Origin: Diadema setosum
Taxonomy: Eukaryota > Echinodermata > Echinoidea > Diadematoida > Diadematidae
Assembly: GCF_964275005.1 (NCBI RefSeq)
Contig: NC_092700.1
Coordinates: 17,889,649 to 17,953,648, forward strand
DNA: 64,000 bases
Direction of reading: 5' to 3'
Part shown: piece after piece, positions 11,976-23,413 of the stretch
Position numbering within the stretch: position 1 is the stretch's first letter
Layout of the letters: the number at the start of each line of letters is the position of its first letter
The notes under the pieces: model-generated
Told to the model about the DNA's origin: nothing
The model's input: only the letters and a program-made list of their open reading frames with translations
Database searches by the model: none
Program-made: the position numbers and the translations under genes

Positions 11976-13250
11976 ATTATGCCTCCGCCACGAAGTGGTG
12001 CCGGAGGCATTATGTTTTCGGGTTGTCCGTCCGTACGTACGTACGTCCGTCCGCATTCGTTTACACGATAACTTGAGAAATATTGACTGGAATTTTACCA
12101 AACTTGGTCCAAGTATAAAGTATGATGGGGCATTTACTCGATTAGATTTTGGGTGAAATTGGCCAAAGGTCAAAGGTGAAAGGTCAAGGTCAAATCATGA
12201 AATTGTATCCGTTTACGCGATAACTCAAGACTGGATTGAGCAAATTTCACCAAACTTTGTCCGAGGATGATGTATGATGGGACAATTACATGTTTAGTTT
12301 TTTAGTGAAATCGGACAGAGGTCAAAGGTCAAAGATCAAGGTCAAATCCTAAAATTTATCTGTTTATGTGATAACTCAAAACTGGATGAAGCAGCTTTCA
12401 CCAAACTTGGTCCAAGGATGATGTATGATGGGGCAATTAGTTGAGGAGATTTTAGTGACATTGGCAAGAGGTCAAGGTCAAATGCTAAAAATGTTGTTAT
12501 TTCCCCCAAATGTATGCAATGCCCGAAGGTATTTTATTGAAACTTAGAATAGACATGTACTACTGCGTAAAGATTGTCATAAGGTCAAAGGTCAAAAGGT
12601 CAAAGGTTAGGTGAAAATGTTGCAATTTCACTTTTCTTGTAAATGGTTCAATGTGTCTTCATGGAACTTGGTACATATGCATGTACTGACTGGCAGGGAT
12701 TATCTAGGGAATTTAGGGGTCATGGGTCAATAGTCAGGGGTCAAAGGTCAAGGTCAACTCCTCAAAATTTTACTGTTTCCCTCATATACTAGTATATGCA
12801 ATGCTTGCTTTAATAGTTTTAAAACTTAATATATACATGTATTACCTAATGGAGATTCTCTGGGAAATTTCCAGCCAGAAGGTCAAAGGTCAAAGGTTAA
12901 GGGTCAAAGGTCAGGTTTAAATGAAAAAATATATATTTTGTGCTGTAATTACACTCTTTCCTCATACCTTGAAAATTACTTAATACATAATCTTACAACA
13001 GGGTCGGTCAGAAGTCAAGTAAAAATCCTCAATTCCCCAAATATGTGTACCTGCACTCTTAGACAATTATAGCAAACCCAGTTTGAGGAAAGTTAACATT
13101 CAAGACATTTCTGACAAACCTGTCATATTAATATTTTGCCAGTTATGTGAAACTGTCATCACACATTGTGAAGACATTGTACTATACAACTACTGGGAGA
13201 ATCATGCATTATGGCGGAGGCATCAGTCGCCATAGCGACATTTCTAGTTT
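11976..13250 (+). mobile_element. interspersed element rich in AGGTCA direct repeats
   Basis: It begins ATTATGCCTCCGCCACGAAG and ends GCGGAGGCATCAGTCGCC, so TGCCTCCGCC is inverted at the two ends. A (CCGT/ACGT)n stretch lies at 12028-12054. The body has six clusters of AGGTCA spaced by one base (near 12163, 12310, 12466, 12580, 12736 and 12880). No open frame is present. It resembles a repeat common in marine invertebrate genomes. Confidence 0.6.
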
Positions 13251-14031
13251 TTATTTAAAACAAAAGAAATTAAAAAATGGGAGAGTGGTGCGTGCGCCCC
13301 CCCCCCCTTAATTTTGTAAAGGCACCTCAACTTTACTGAATTCCTGGATCCGCCCCTGCATTCACTTCAGGAAACACCTTTCTAATTGTTTCATGCTCGA
13401 TCTCAAGATATTGGATAGTTTTCTGTGTGAATTGTCGTCCTCTATATATCGATTAGTGTCATATGTTCAGGCGATAAATCCCGGCGCCGAATTCAGACGA
13501 TATTTAAATTTGACCGAAAGAGATTACACTGATATTTGTTGATTTGTTTGCTTGTGTAATATTTGTTTAATATAAAATTATCGATTTGTTTAATGTTTCC
13601 AACTCGTATCCAACTCGTATCCCCAAATTATTAGCACTCGAACCGACAGTCTTCCTCTTACGAGACATCGCAGTAAAGAGGAACAAATAAAAAAATAAAA
13701 AGAAGGAGAAGGTTTACTTCATGCATATAAGTATGATAGATTAAAAAAAAAAGTTTAAAACCCACGCTTTTCACAGGAAAATCTGGATAGTTTGATAAGG
13801 AACGCGTTAATTGCTGTAATGTGTAAATGTAATTATATCTTTTAATCCCACAGCTCAAGTCGTCGTGAAGATGTTCTTCAGCTTTGATTGCATTAATTAC
13901 CATGAACAAAATTACCCCATCCTCGATGATGTTCAGCTGCAATATCGAAATATTGGTTATGAGTTTTCTTCAATTTGTCTCCACCTGCTCAAAATGAAAT
14001 TTATAAGATCACATAACTGCTGATCTACATT

Positions 14032-14398
14032 TTAAAGGTCCTATTTACCTTTTTGGGAGCAGTTATTAGAAAATGTTCAAGATATCATATTTGACATGTT
14101 CGATGCATGTGTCTAGGTCAGTTGTATCACAAAACACCCTACCGTATAAAATTTTCGCAAGAAAGCCGAAAATATAAGGAGATATCACTATTTTTCTCAA
14201 TAAACCATAACTGTAGACGGTTTAGTCTGGAAACGTTTTTATTATAACTATTGTTTACATGTTGTATATTTAACATCAATTTTACTGATTCGAATTTTTA
14301 CATTAGTTGTTTCCATCCCTAACTCACATTTTAGAACTATTTTGAAGAACTAATGCTGGGTTTTTGTTTCATATACAAATGGTAAATTATGCCTTTAA
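14032..14398 (-). mobile_element. MITE family 2, copy 1
   Basis: It is the inverse-orientation counterpart of 34830-35188. Shared features in the same order are a TTTAAAGG(T/C)...TTTACC terminus, GATATCACTATTTT near the middle, CAGTCTGGAAACG-like sequence and TTTCCATCCCTAACTCACAT. The ends are imperfect inverted repeats. Confidence 0.7.
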
Positions 14399-14429
14399 TA
14401 AACATGTCGCAAAAAAGGAACAAGGGGGA

Positions 14430-14500
14430 GTAGAACCTGTCATCTATATACTGCTTTCCGGGCAGCGACACTACCACCATGGAGGCTATCCCTGGTTGCC
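14430..14500 (-). repeat. possible decayed tRNA-derived SINE head
   Basis: On the minus strand a box A-like TGGTGGTAGTGTCGCTG is followed by GACAGGTTCTACTCC, which resembles box B. The acceptor stem is not convincing, so this is a relic or a chance match. Confidence 0.3.
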
Positions 14501-16679
14501 GGCAGCGCCAAGATGAACTTGGAACAAACAAATACCCAAAGTCCAAAATTCCGACATTGCTATGTTAATTGTCCAAGGTGGACAAATGCATATCAAATGA
14601 AAGCAAGAGATTATTATAGTAGAAGGAGTGAAGATATGGGATATGAGTTTTCTTCAATTTCTCTGCCCTCTGTACAAATGAAATTTGTAAGACCGCAACT
14701 GCTTATCTACATTTTGAACAAACATGTCTAAAAAAAAAAAAAAAGGATAACTCTCTTGTTTCCAAGAATGTTTGAAGTTTCATTGTCCAAATAATTTAGT
14801 GATATCAAAGTGGTTCTGCAAGGGTTAAAGGGGCAGGTTCTTTACGCATCCGCTGGGATACGCACCCTGTGTGCTGTGGTACGCAGTAGGGGAAACACCG
14901 TTTGTACAGAGGGAAAAGTATGACGTCATTGCTTAAAATAAAGAAACTCAATTTTCGACTCAACAAACTCGATTAAGATTGTAGACGAGTTGGTCTGCAT
15001 CAAACCCTGGTTAAGGACAATGATTTACCAAGTAAGAAGCATTTCCTTTGGAAGTCATAACTGGCGGTTTTTTGTTTTTGTTTGTTTGTTTGTTTGTTTT
15101 TTTTTTTTGGTTTTTTTTTTTTTTTACAACGCAGCACTTAAGGCATAGTTACACCTGATACTCCGAAGATTCGTTATTCAGCAGGTTCAATTATCTGGAA
15201 AAAGGGAAGAAAAGGTTAGGTACTCCGAAAATAAGATGAACTACTTTAAATTCAAAACAGTGTGAAGTAATGAAAAAAGTACAAGGTATACTTGAAAAGC
15301 AAGTACATGTACATCATACTTACATATAAATATACAATGTCTTATTATGTATATTATGTAAATAGAATGATTATATATGTAAGTAAATATTGAATTGAAT
15401 TTATTGTTTTTATTGTCCACAATGCGAATGTGGAAATGCGCCTTCCACCAGCGTTACATACAAGAGATACTAACAGATGTTCAAAGAACAACATATACGT
15501 CACAGATTACAAATGACATGAAACACAATTATCATTTAGAAAGAGAGGGCACATATATGTCCATAATAGAAAGAGAGAGAGAGAGACATAGAGAGAGACA
15601 CATATACAAAATGTACTCGTCTTAGCGGTTAGTCATTATTTCTGCATTCTAATATTCTGCAATAGGTAGAGGGGAATTTCAATATGCCGCGGTAGACGTA
15701 ATTGATCGAGGTACAAAGTTACGCCAGACCACTTTTTTGTTGGTTGTGTCTCACCACTCTGGCCGTGACTACTGCGGAAGGAGGAATTTATACTTGTGGT
15801 TTCCTCCTTTTTTTTTTTTTTTTTTGTGGGGGGGGGAGTTTTTGGTTTGTTTTATTTAAGGTAGCTTGGCTTCTTTTGTGTATGTGTGTGTGTGTGTGTG
15901 TGCGCGCGCGCGCGCTCCCATGCTGCTGTTGTTGTCTTTTAGAACGCATTAGGGATTTATTACTGTTAGTTTCGGAACAACAAGGCCTATACCGTGGAGA
16001 TAAATGTAGATACTAAATAAGTATGGCCTCCCTACCCAGTTATCACGAAGTTAGGTATAATAGCTCCATCAATTATTATGTCCTTTCTCTCAAAATCTCG
16101 TCAAACGCTTAAACAGGCTTTAAAACAGGTGCGATATGTATATTTGGCGCTTGGTCTATTGATATTGCATTGGTGCATGTTTGGATAATGACTTTGCATA
16201 TGTGCATGAATTTTGAAACGATTTTCCTACGATTAACTTTACTTCCATGTATATGTATTTTCACTATAGGTATGCCAACGAAAGTCATCTCGTCATTAAA
16301 CTTTGTTTTGTTTTTCTTTTGATGTTTTTGTGAACAGTTCTAGCTATAGATTTATTACAAGAGAAAACACTGTGATTTTTAAACTATGTCATGATTGATA
16401 AATTTGTTCTTTGATGTAATTTGCCTGAAAAAAATTGACATACTTATATATATATATTTATGTAGGCCTATGTCTTCGAATTTATTATACGGTATATTTC
16501 GCCCTATATTATGAATTGCTAATACGTGATGTATATCCTTCTCTACACCATGACCGTTGTATTTTTTTTTTCGAATTTGTGTGTCATGAAAGAGTTGACG
16601 AAATGAAATGAAATAAATAAATGAAAAAATGAAAATGGTAATGTATGTTATGGGTGGCTTACCCAGCATTTCGAGGTAC

Positions 16680-16953
16680 CCAGCATTTCGAGGGTCCCAT
16701 ATCGTACAAGCTTTGCTTCTTAGTGGGACCCTCCACTTCCATCCTCATCCTTAGTTGACTTGTATTATACGCTTTATGTATTTAACAAAGATGTAATCAC
16801 ATCTACTTTTCATTTTCATAATTTTCTTATGTACCTTTTCAAATTTTGTTCTATATCACAAATATCCCGTGTATATGCAATGTAAATAAATTTCTTTGTT
16901 CATTTTGATGGAGGTGAAAATAAAGTTGAAATTGAAATTGAAATTGAAACGGT
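16680..16953 (+). mobile_element. 3' tail of a truncated non-LTR retrotransposon (CR1/L2-like)
   Basis: It starts near a hairpin-like GAGGGTCCCA...TGGGACCCTC. It then has an AT-rich 3' UTR-like body with AATAAA and ends in a short tandem tail (TTGAAA)n at 16929-16950. This layout is typical of CR1/L2-type LINE ends. No reverse transcriptase frame is left. Confidence 0.4.
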
Positions 16954-17139
16954 AACTACTCATTTTAAGATCCTTCTCACATTTTCTAGTCTTAGGCCGT
17001 TTTATCATTGGCAGGAGAAAGATGTACAACGTCGCACAAAACAAGGTCATTGCTCCGTTCAGCGTCCTCCACTCTAAATTCTAACCCTTTTCTCATAATC
17101 TTTGAGGACAGGCACGAATTAACACGGCTGATACTTGCG

Positions 17140-17640
17140 CCTCGACCTCTTTGCCACACACGCTAGTTTAGGCTTACATCAATCACACAGAAATACCCTC
17201 TTCCCGCCTTCGCCTTGTCGAGTTAAGGGCCTTCCCCTGTAAAATTGTGCAGAAGCCGCGCCGAGCTCTTAACCGCTCTCTTTTTGAGGAAGTGACGTCT
17301 TGTATTCAGTAAAGGAGGGGGAAATCAGAGGCCGCGGGAGAGGAATTAAGGTAGGAGGGGGTTAGGTTACTTCTCCGTGTCACTTTCTGTACACACAAAC
17401 GAATACGGGACGCGCGGAACCCGCGCAAAAACTTTCTGCGAATCACGGGTTAATAATAGACGCAAGGAAAGAAAATGCGAGCGCCATTACGGAAACGAAC
17501 TGCAATAGAGAGAGAAGTAGACTCACACTTCGGGATCTCACATCGGTCCTGTCTCGGCCGTGTATAGCTAGCTGCACTGGAATGATATTGGATATTACAC
17601 CGTGTGCTCTTCTTGTTTTCCTGCACAGCGCTAACGTCCT
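17140..17640 (+). promoter_or_regulatory. likely promoter/5' UTR region of the PH-PDZ gene
   Basis: This stretch is richer in G, C and CpG than its surroundings (for example GGGACGCGCGGAACCCGCGC near 17406). It lies 200-700 bases before the start codon at 17833. No TATA or initiator stands out. The role is inferred from composition and place only. Confidence 0.3.
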
Positions 17641-17832
17641 ACACGTGATTTAAGTTTTTTTTTTTTACCAGGAAGAAGCTGATTAACTTAAATCTTTATT
17701 TACGATGTAATTACAACCAAGCTAACCCAAAATATGAGTTCTACAGGAGCTGGGTTAATCTAACAGAAGTAAGCCTTCATATTTCTGTCCGTGCTGAATA
17801 CTATTTAAGGAGTGAAACACTTTACAGACAAA

Positions 17833-18358
17833 ATGAGCAAGAAGAGGCCAGTTTCTCGGACCAGCAGTAGCAGCGTCACCGCCGCTTTATTCCCGGGTGT
17901 TAACCTGGAAAGTGCAGAGAAGGACACTGTGCTGAAGGAAGGTACCATAGACAAGGAGTCCTCCAGTCTCTTCTATCCCTGGAGACCCAAGTTCTGCGTC
18001 CTCACGCCAGAAAATCTCACCATCTTCCGCTGGCACTCCAAGAAGAAAGCGTCTCAAGAGAAAGTAAGGAACATCCTGTATCGCATGCCCTTGGACGATG
18101 TCACCGCCATAGCAAACATCGCCAAGGGCAAGAGACACATCCACTTTACCATGGTTACGAAAGACGGCACTCTGGACCTACGCGTGGGACTGAACCACCG
18201 CGAGTGGCTGACGCAGATTCAGATGGCCGTCTTGGCGCGAAAGAATCGGCGGGATTTCGTGAAGGAGCTGAAGTCGCGATCGTCTGTCGTGGCAAACAAG
18301 TTCAGACGGAAAACGATGAGGAGGCGCTCATTTAACAAAGATCCGGAGTACGGAGACG
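17833..18358 (+). CDS. PH-PDZ exon 1 (PH domain)
   Basis: The first ATG is at 17833 with A at -3. The preceding in-frame codons are not needed. It ends GACG|GTAAGA at 18358/18359, phase 1. The frame reads on for about 20 codons into the intron; those codons are not coding. Confidence 0.88.
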
Positions 18359-21300
18359 GTAAGATTTTGTTTTCAGCGCATGGTTGTTTTCTTGGTGTGC
18401 CTTCATGTGACGACTTTCCAACATAAAACTTTCGAAAGGGTAGGTCTGATATTAGGTTCATTACGTCAGGTGAATCCCATCTTTAGCAAATTTCTTTGAG
18501 TAGAAATCTTCAATTATATAGATTACTCTCTAAAGTTTCTGTGTTTATGGTATGAATGTTGGCTTTACGCAATGATTCTTCGACTTTTGTTGTCATACAG
18601 GGTCAATATGACGGTGCAAACATTTTAAGTTTTCAAAGTTTCCTTAAGAACTAAGAATGCACTCATTCAATGAGGATAGACGTGAAATCTCCTGGAACAG
18701 ATACATAGAACGTTTTGCCGAACATCTAACATTCATGTCAGAGTTATTAATCGGGTAGACGATTAACCTAGAGTTCTATAGGTTGGGCCTTGGGAGATGG
18801 AGGAAGCTGGTTGCGCAATCGCCCCTTGGATGATGATCTACAAACGTGGTTCATACACGAAATAATTGCAGGTTTCACAAAGTTTGCTTTGCCAAGAACA
18901 CGCGGCAACTAGGGGACTTCATAATTTGGACCCCCCTCCTTTTAGTTTCTGTCGTTGGATGTACGTTTGTCGAGAGTTTACAGCTTTTGGGCAAGAAGCC
19001 GAGCAGACGACAGGACGTGTTGATGGTATCACGCCATCTGCTTTCCGGTTTAACAGTATCATGGGATAATTGTAAAAGACTTGGTAGGAAAATGGCTAAT
19101 ACACTGAGAGCTGGAACATAAAGAGCACGTAACCAAATTCAGAAAAATTGGATCATAGTCGGTGAGCGATCGAACCTATGAGTGTGGTTTCGTCAACCCG
19201 ATGTCTCTTTTCAAGTGTTGTGGTACCTGTCAGAGTTATTATAGCCTATCAAAAAATATCTGATATATGAAATTAATTGGGGTGGTGGATAGCCTTTGTT
19301 TCTTTCTTCCGACTGGAATTGACGTGCAAGAGTGCAATGTGACGAAGATGCACGCTAGCAGGTGCATGCGTCGACAGTAAAACGACATGGGAGCTATCTC
19401 CGTTTGTCATCGCCATGTCGCCAACGCGCCACCAACGGTTCAACCCGACCAGCTCAAACCTCTCGCCTTTTCTAACGGATTACATTGGCAGCTTGGGGAT
19501 TCCTTGACCCGTGAATAATCAGTAAGGAGGGCGTGGTGGTCGTCACACAAAGAGATTTAAATCGTCTAGCGTTGACGGATATGTGACAAAAATAATATTA
19601 ACCTTACCTTCATGATTCATCTTCTCTACCACCGTCTGATGTGGTATTTTCGGTGTCCCTCTCGAACTACATTCGTCAGAATAAATCAATTAATTTGTAG
19701 ATTTAATACATCCATTCCTTCGTCATTCCGTCTATTTATTCACTTATGTATGATTTCATCATATCGATTGACTGATCCGTGGTCTTACTAATCAGTGATC
19801 TATACATTGGGACTTTCACTTTGACATCCTAGCACTTGTAACTGATTGGTAGTTATCAATATGGAGCTCGAAATTAGTGATGCTAATCAGCTGATAATAG
19901 CAGTTTGATAGTGAAACAGATCGGAGAGCAGTGATATGTAACTGCTAATACTGCTATCGAATAAGAGTATTAACAGCGAGCAGCAGCAGCAGTAGCAGAA
20001 GCAGCAGTAGTAGAATGCCCTATATGTTGTATACTCTAGTATCATTACCAAAATAGTTATTTTGACGTTGACTGTTGAAAAATTGTTAACACGTCCGATG
20101 AGAGACCTTCTTAGGCCACTTCCCGCCGGGAAGGGTTGGTGAGGCAAGCTGTTGTCACGCGGTGACAAGTGCGGCCAAAATTTGGGGCGCGTTACGCGGA
20201 CAATGGACCTGTCACAAACTGATAGACTTCATTATCTCGGAGACCTAACGGCTCGTCAACTAACAGTCACATGGAAATGATGTCGGACAAGTCCCTAATC
20301 ACAACTTCCCCCAGGTCTGGTATGTCCCCAAGCACGTGTGAGATAGTGAAGACGCGCCTGTTCGATGGGAACGACGTGCTCCCGTGTAGAACGCCACGGA
20401 GGACCAGAGAGTCTCCCTCGTTATTACAGGCCACGCGCGCTGAGGTCGTTGTGGGTGCAAAGGTTGTGTATCAACCTCAATTAATCAAGGCTGATTCACA
20501 ACCTTTGCACGTAACAACTGTTGCTCTGTTGAGGCTGTTTCGTTGCAAGTCTCATCATGAGTAAGCTAACTGACGCGGGAAAATAACTGAGTTACGACGG
20601 ATAAGACTCTTGACTCTAAAATGGAAGATCAGGAGTTCGATGTGAAGTCATCGGGCAGACGACGAACTCTCAGTCGTCAGCAGTGGTCGTGAGGTCCCTG
20701 GCTCGAGGTCTCTGATATGGTTCGAGTTCCCTGGTAGCACCGATTGTTCCGGGTCCTCAGGCGAGATACCCTATCCCCATTGCCTCGATATCTCTGAAGG
20801 GATTTTAAAGCAGTCGGTCTCATGATAATTTGTGAAATAGTCGTGTTTCCTATAGTGCATCGAAACACGTGGCCCGAATTCTTCATGGTGCGTCCAGTCT
20901 TCGATGAGATGCTCTTTCTCAGACCGAAAAGTATAATAGAGAAGAGATTTGATTATTGTAGGGCCCTCGTTGACAAGCATTACTAACACACTGAAAAGTC
21001 CTGATAAATGAAATCATAGCGTCTTGCATTCATTATACACCCCTGATATTGCGTTGTAACACAAACTATAAATCAACGACAATTCGCTTCTTCATTTTCA
21101 CCATTAGGGTCAATCATTGTTTGTCTTCCTCTTGTTATAACTGACATCGTAAGCAATGTCAGCATCAGAATAGTAACAAGCAGATGTTTAGCCACTTACT
21201 CCATAATTGTTACGTAAATGTTATTGATACAAGACTAGTCTCGTCGTCAAAAAAGATATACAATAAACTCCACCTGAGTCCAATGAGCCTAAGATTGTCT

Positions 21301-21387
21301 TAAGCGGCGACAAAGAGTCCCAGGTCAGGAACCAAGAATCGTCACACTTGGCGCCAAAAAGACTCAGTTTTCCTCGTGCCTTCATAT

Positions 21388-21450
<63 letters not shown>

Positions 21451-23311
21451 GGAAAAGAATGTCGAATGAATGGAAATTACAGAGTCGATTATCGGACGAT
21501 TCGAAGGACATATCCAGTCCATTAAAATTCGCATGCAATATATGGGAAATCAATCGCGCGTCTTCCGGTATATTGCATGATGCAAACATGTGTCACACTA
21601 CACATCGATCGCTACATCCAGGGAGGTCCCACTCCCCTGCTACATCCTTTAACTTGAAAACTGAGATCTCATTTTTATCTGCACGTGTACCTGTTTCTTT
21701 TGCCCAGATGTGACCGATGAAACCCGACTGGGAGTCAATGGAGTAATGTAAAATGAATGGTGTTAGTGTAAAGCCATAAAACAAGCAACAAAGTTTTAGA
21801 TGACTGAGGATATAGGTGGATTATGAGGCCTGAAGGCTACTTCTAGTTGTGGACAGCTATGCTATATCTGCAAAGCAAACGCATGATGCTGACTTGTGTT
21901 GCTTAATAATACCCTGATTATTAAATTACTATGCGACCAAATGAATAGATTCTAAATACGTGTCACGTATTTTAGAGTAATTTTCTACTATTTTTCCTCA
22001 GAGTAGGCCAACTTAGATCCGCCTACAAAACTCTACCGATGACGTCATCTGTCAATCAATGCAAAATTAACAAAAATGCAAGATTAGCAAAAGATATTGT
22101 ATACGCTTGATTAGAGTATCATAATCAGCACTATATAGTATGTATTTCCATTACATACTAGTATAGGTCCTTTAAAATTGGCTAGCAAAACAGTACTGTA
22201 ATTGAATGATCCGCGATGATGACACATACGACGTACACACTCACATCCAAACAGATTAACGCATGATTATGCGTTGGCTCTTGTTTTGCAGTACATCTGC
22301 GCAGCGTATTTCCATGTAGCGTCCAGTCGCTACACAGTTTGTATATTTATAACTTGATGGAAAATGTTTAAAATCTATGCACAAAGCCGATATCAAATTG
22401 ACAGCAACAAACAAGCGGAAACATACCCAAAAAAAAATCTGCTAATGCTAATTACTATTATAATCAACATGTATTATGGCGTGAAAAAGAATATGAAAAT
22501 ATAGTGTGAGTCAAAAAAGACACAACTCTGAATCCCCCAAGAGTCTGATATTGCTTTTTTAGAGTCTCTGAGTCGAAGTACTTTCGTCAGTCCCGAGGAT
22601 TTTACCCCATGAGTCTACTTCATCATAATTCGTATAATCATCATCACTACCATCATCATCGTTGTCATTATCATAACTATGATAACGATGATCAACTTCG
22701 TTGTTGTCGTTCGCTATTGTCAGGATCATTTTCAGGATCATATAGAACGCAGAAAAGGATGAATGATATACCCTATCTCCTTTATCATTCTTTGTCAAGC
22801 CATTTACAACCCATGAATACTGTGTTTCTCTTTCGCATCCTGAAAATATCATTCAAAAGTAACAACTCATCGATACCTTATAACTTGAATAAGCCTATAT
22901 TCACTCCTCAATGATATCCTGCTGTTCTCTCTTCCACTCCCGTTCTCTGCCGTTTATTTATACATTTCGTTTCGGAAGAAACACATCTCTTGTCTAGACA
23001 TTCCCTAGGCATTATACCCTTAACACAGTTTTCATCTCAAGGACAAACTGCCGTTTTATCGCGCAATGATCAGGGGCCCTTTGCCCGAGGACTTGGAGTA
23101 TTCGACGCCGGTCTGTACTGTAGAGGATATTTACTGTGTAAGAACAGGGAGGTGGTAACCTAAAGAACGTCCGTCATTTCTTACAAGTGGGAGATGATGA
23201 TGAGTAGAATGAGCAGATGATGGTGAAAATCAAAATAATGATAATTATTTGGGTGATACTGTTTATAAAAAGACGACGATGATGATTATTATCATTTTAT
23301 AATGGCAGTAC

Positions 23312-23342
<31 letters not shown>

Positions 23343-23357
23343 ATTATGATGATGATG

Positions 23358-23413
<56 letters not shown>

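Larger units (their letters stand above)
11342..13361. mobile_element. hAT-like element, nested, with a deleted left end
   Basis: The right end, read on the minus strand, is CAGGGGCGGATCCAGG, the typical hAT-type terminus. Inside it is a stretch matching, inverted, 11349-11413 (CTTTACAAAATTAA, then a C-run and ATTTCTTTTG). The left end keeps CAGGGGC but appears to lack about 30 bases after it. Another element fills 11976-13250. No transposase frame is present, so it is non-autonomous. No clear 8-bp target duplication was found. Confidence 0.5.
13362..17139. other. intergenic repeats upstream of the PH-PDZ gene
   Basis: No coding stretch is recognised. It holds a MITE (14032-14398), a tRNA-like relic (14430-14500), two 80-bp direct repeats (13956-14035 and 14638-14720), a TG/CG run (15877-15915) and a LINE-type tail (16680-16953). 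The rest is unique AT-rich DNA. Confidence 0.5.

Noticed and set aside
21221-21713. Poly-Leu and poly-Asn frames
   Set aside because: They are translations of the AAC microsatellite in an intron.
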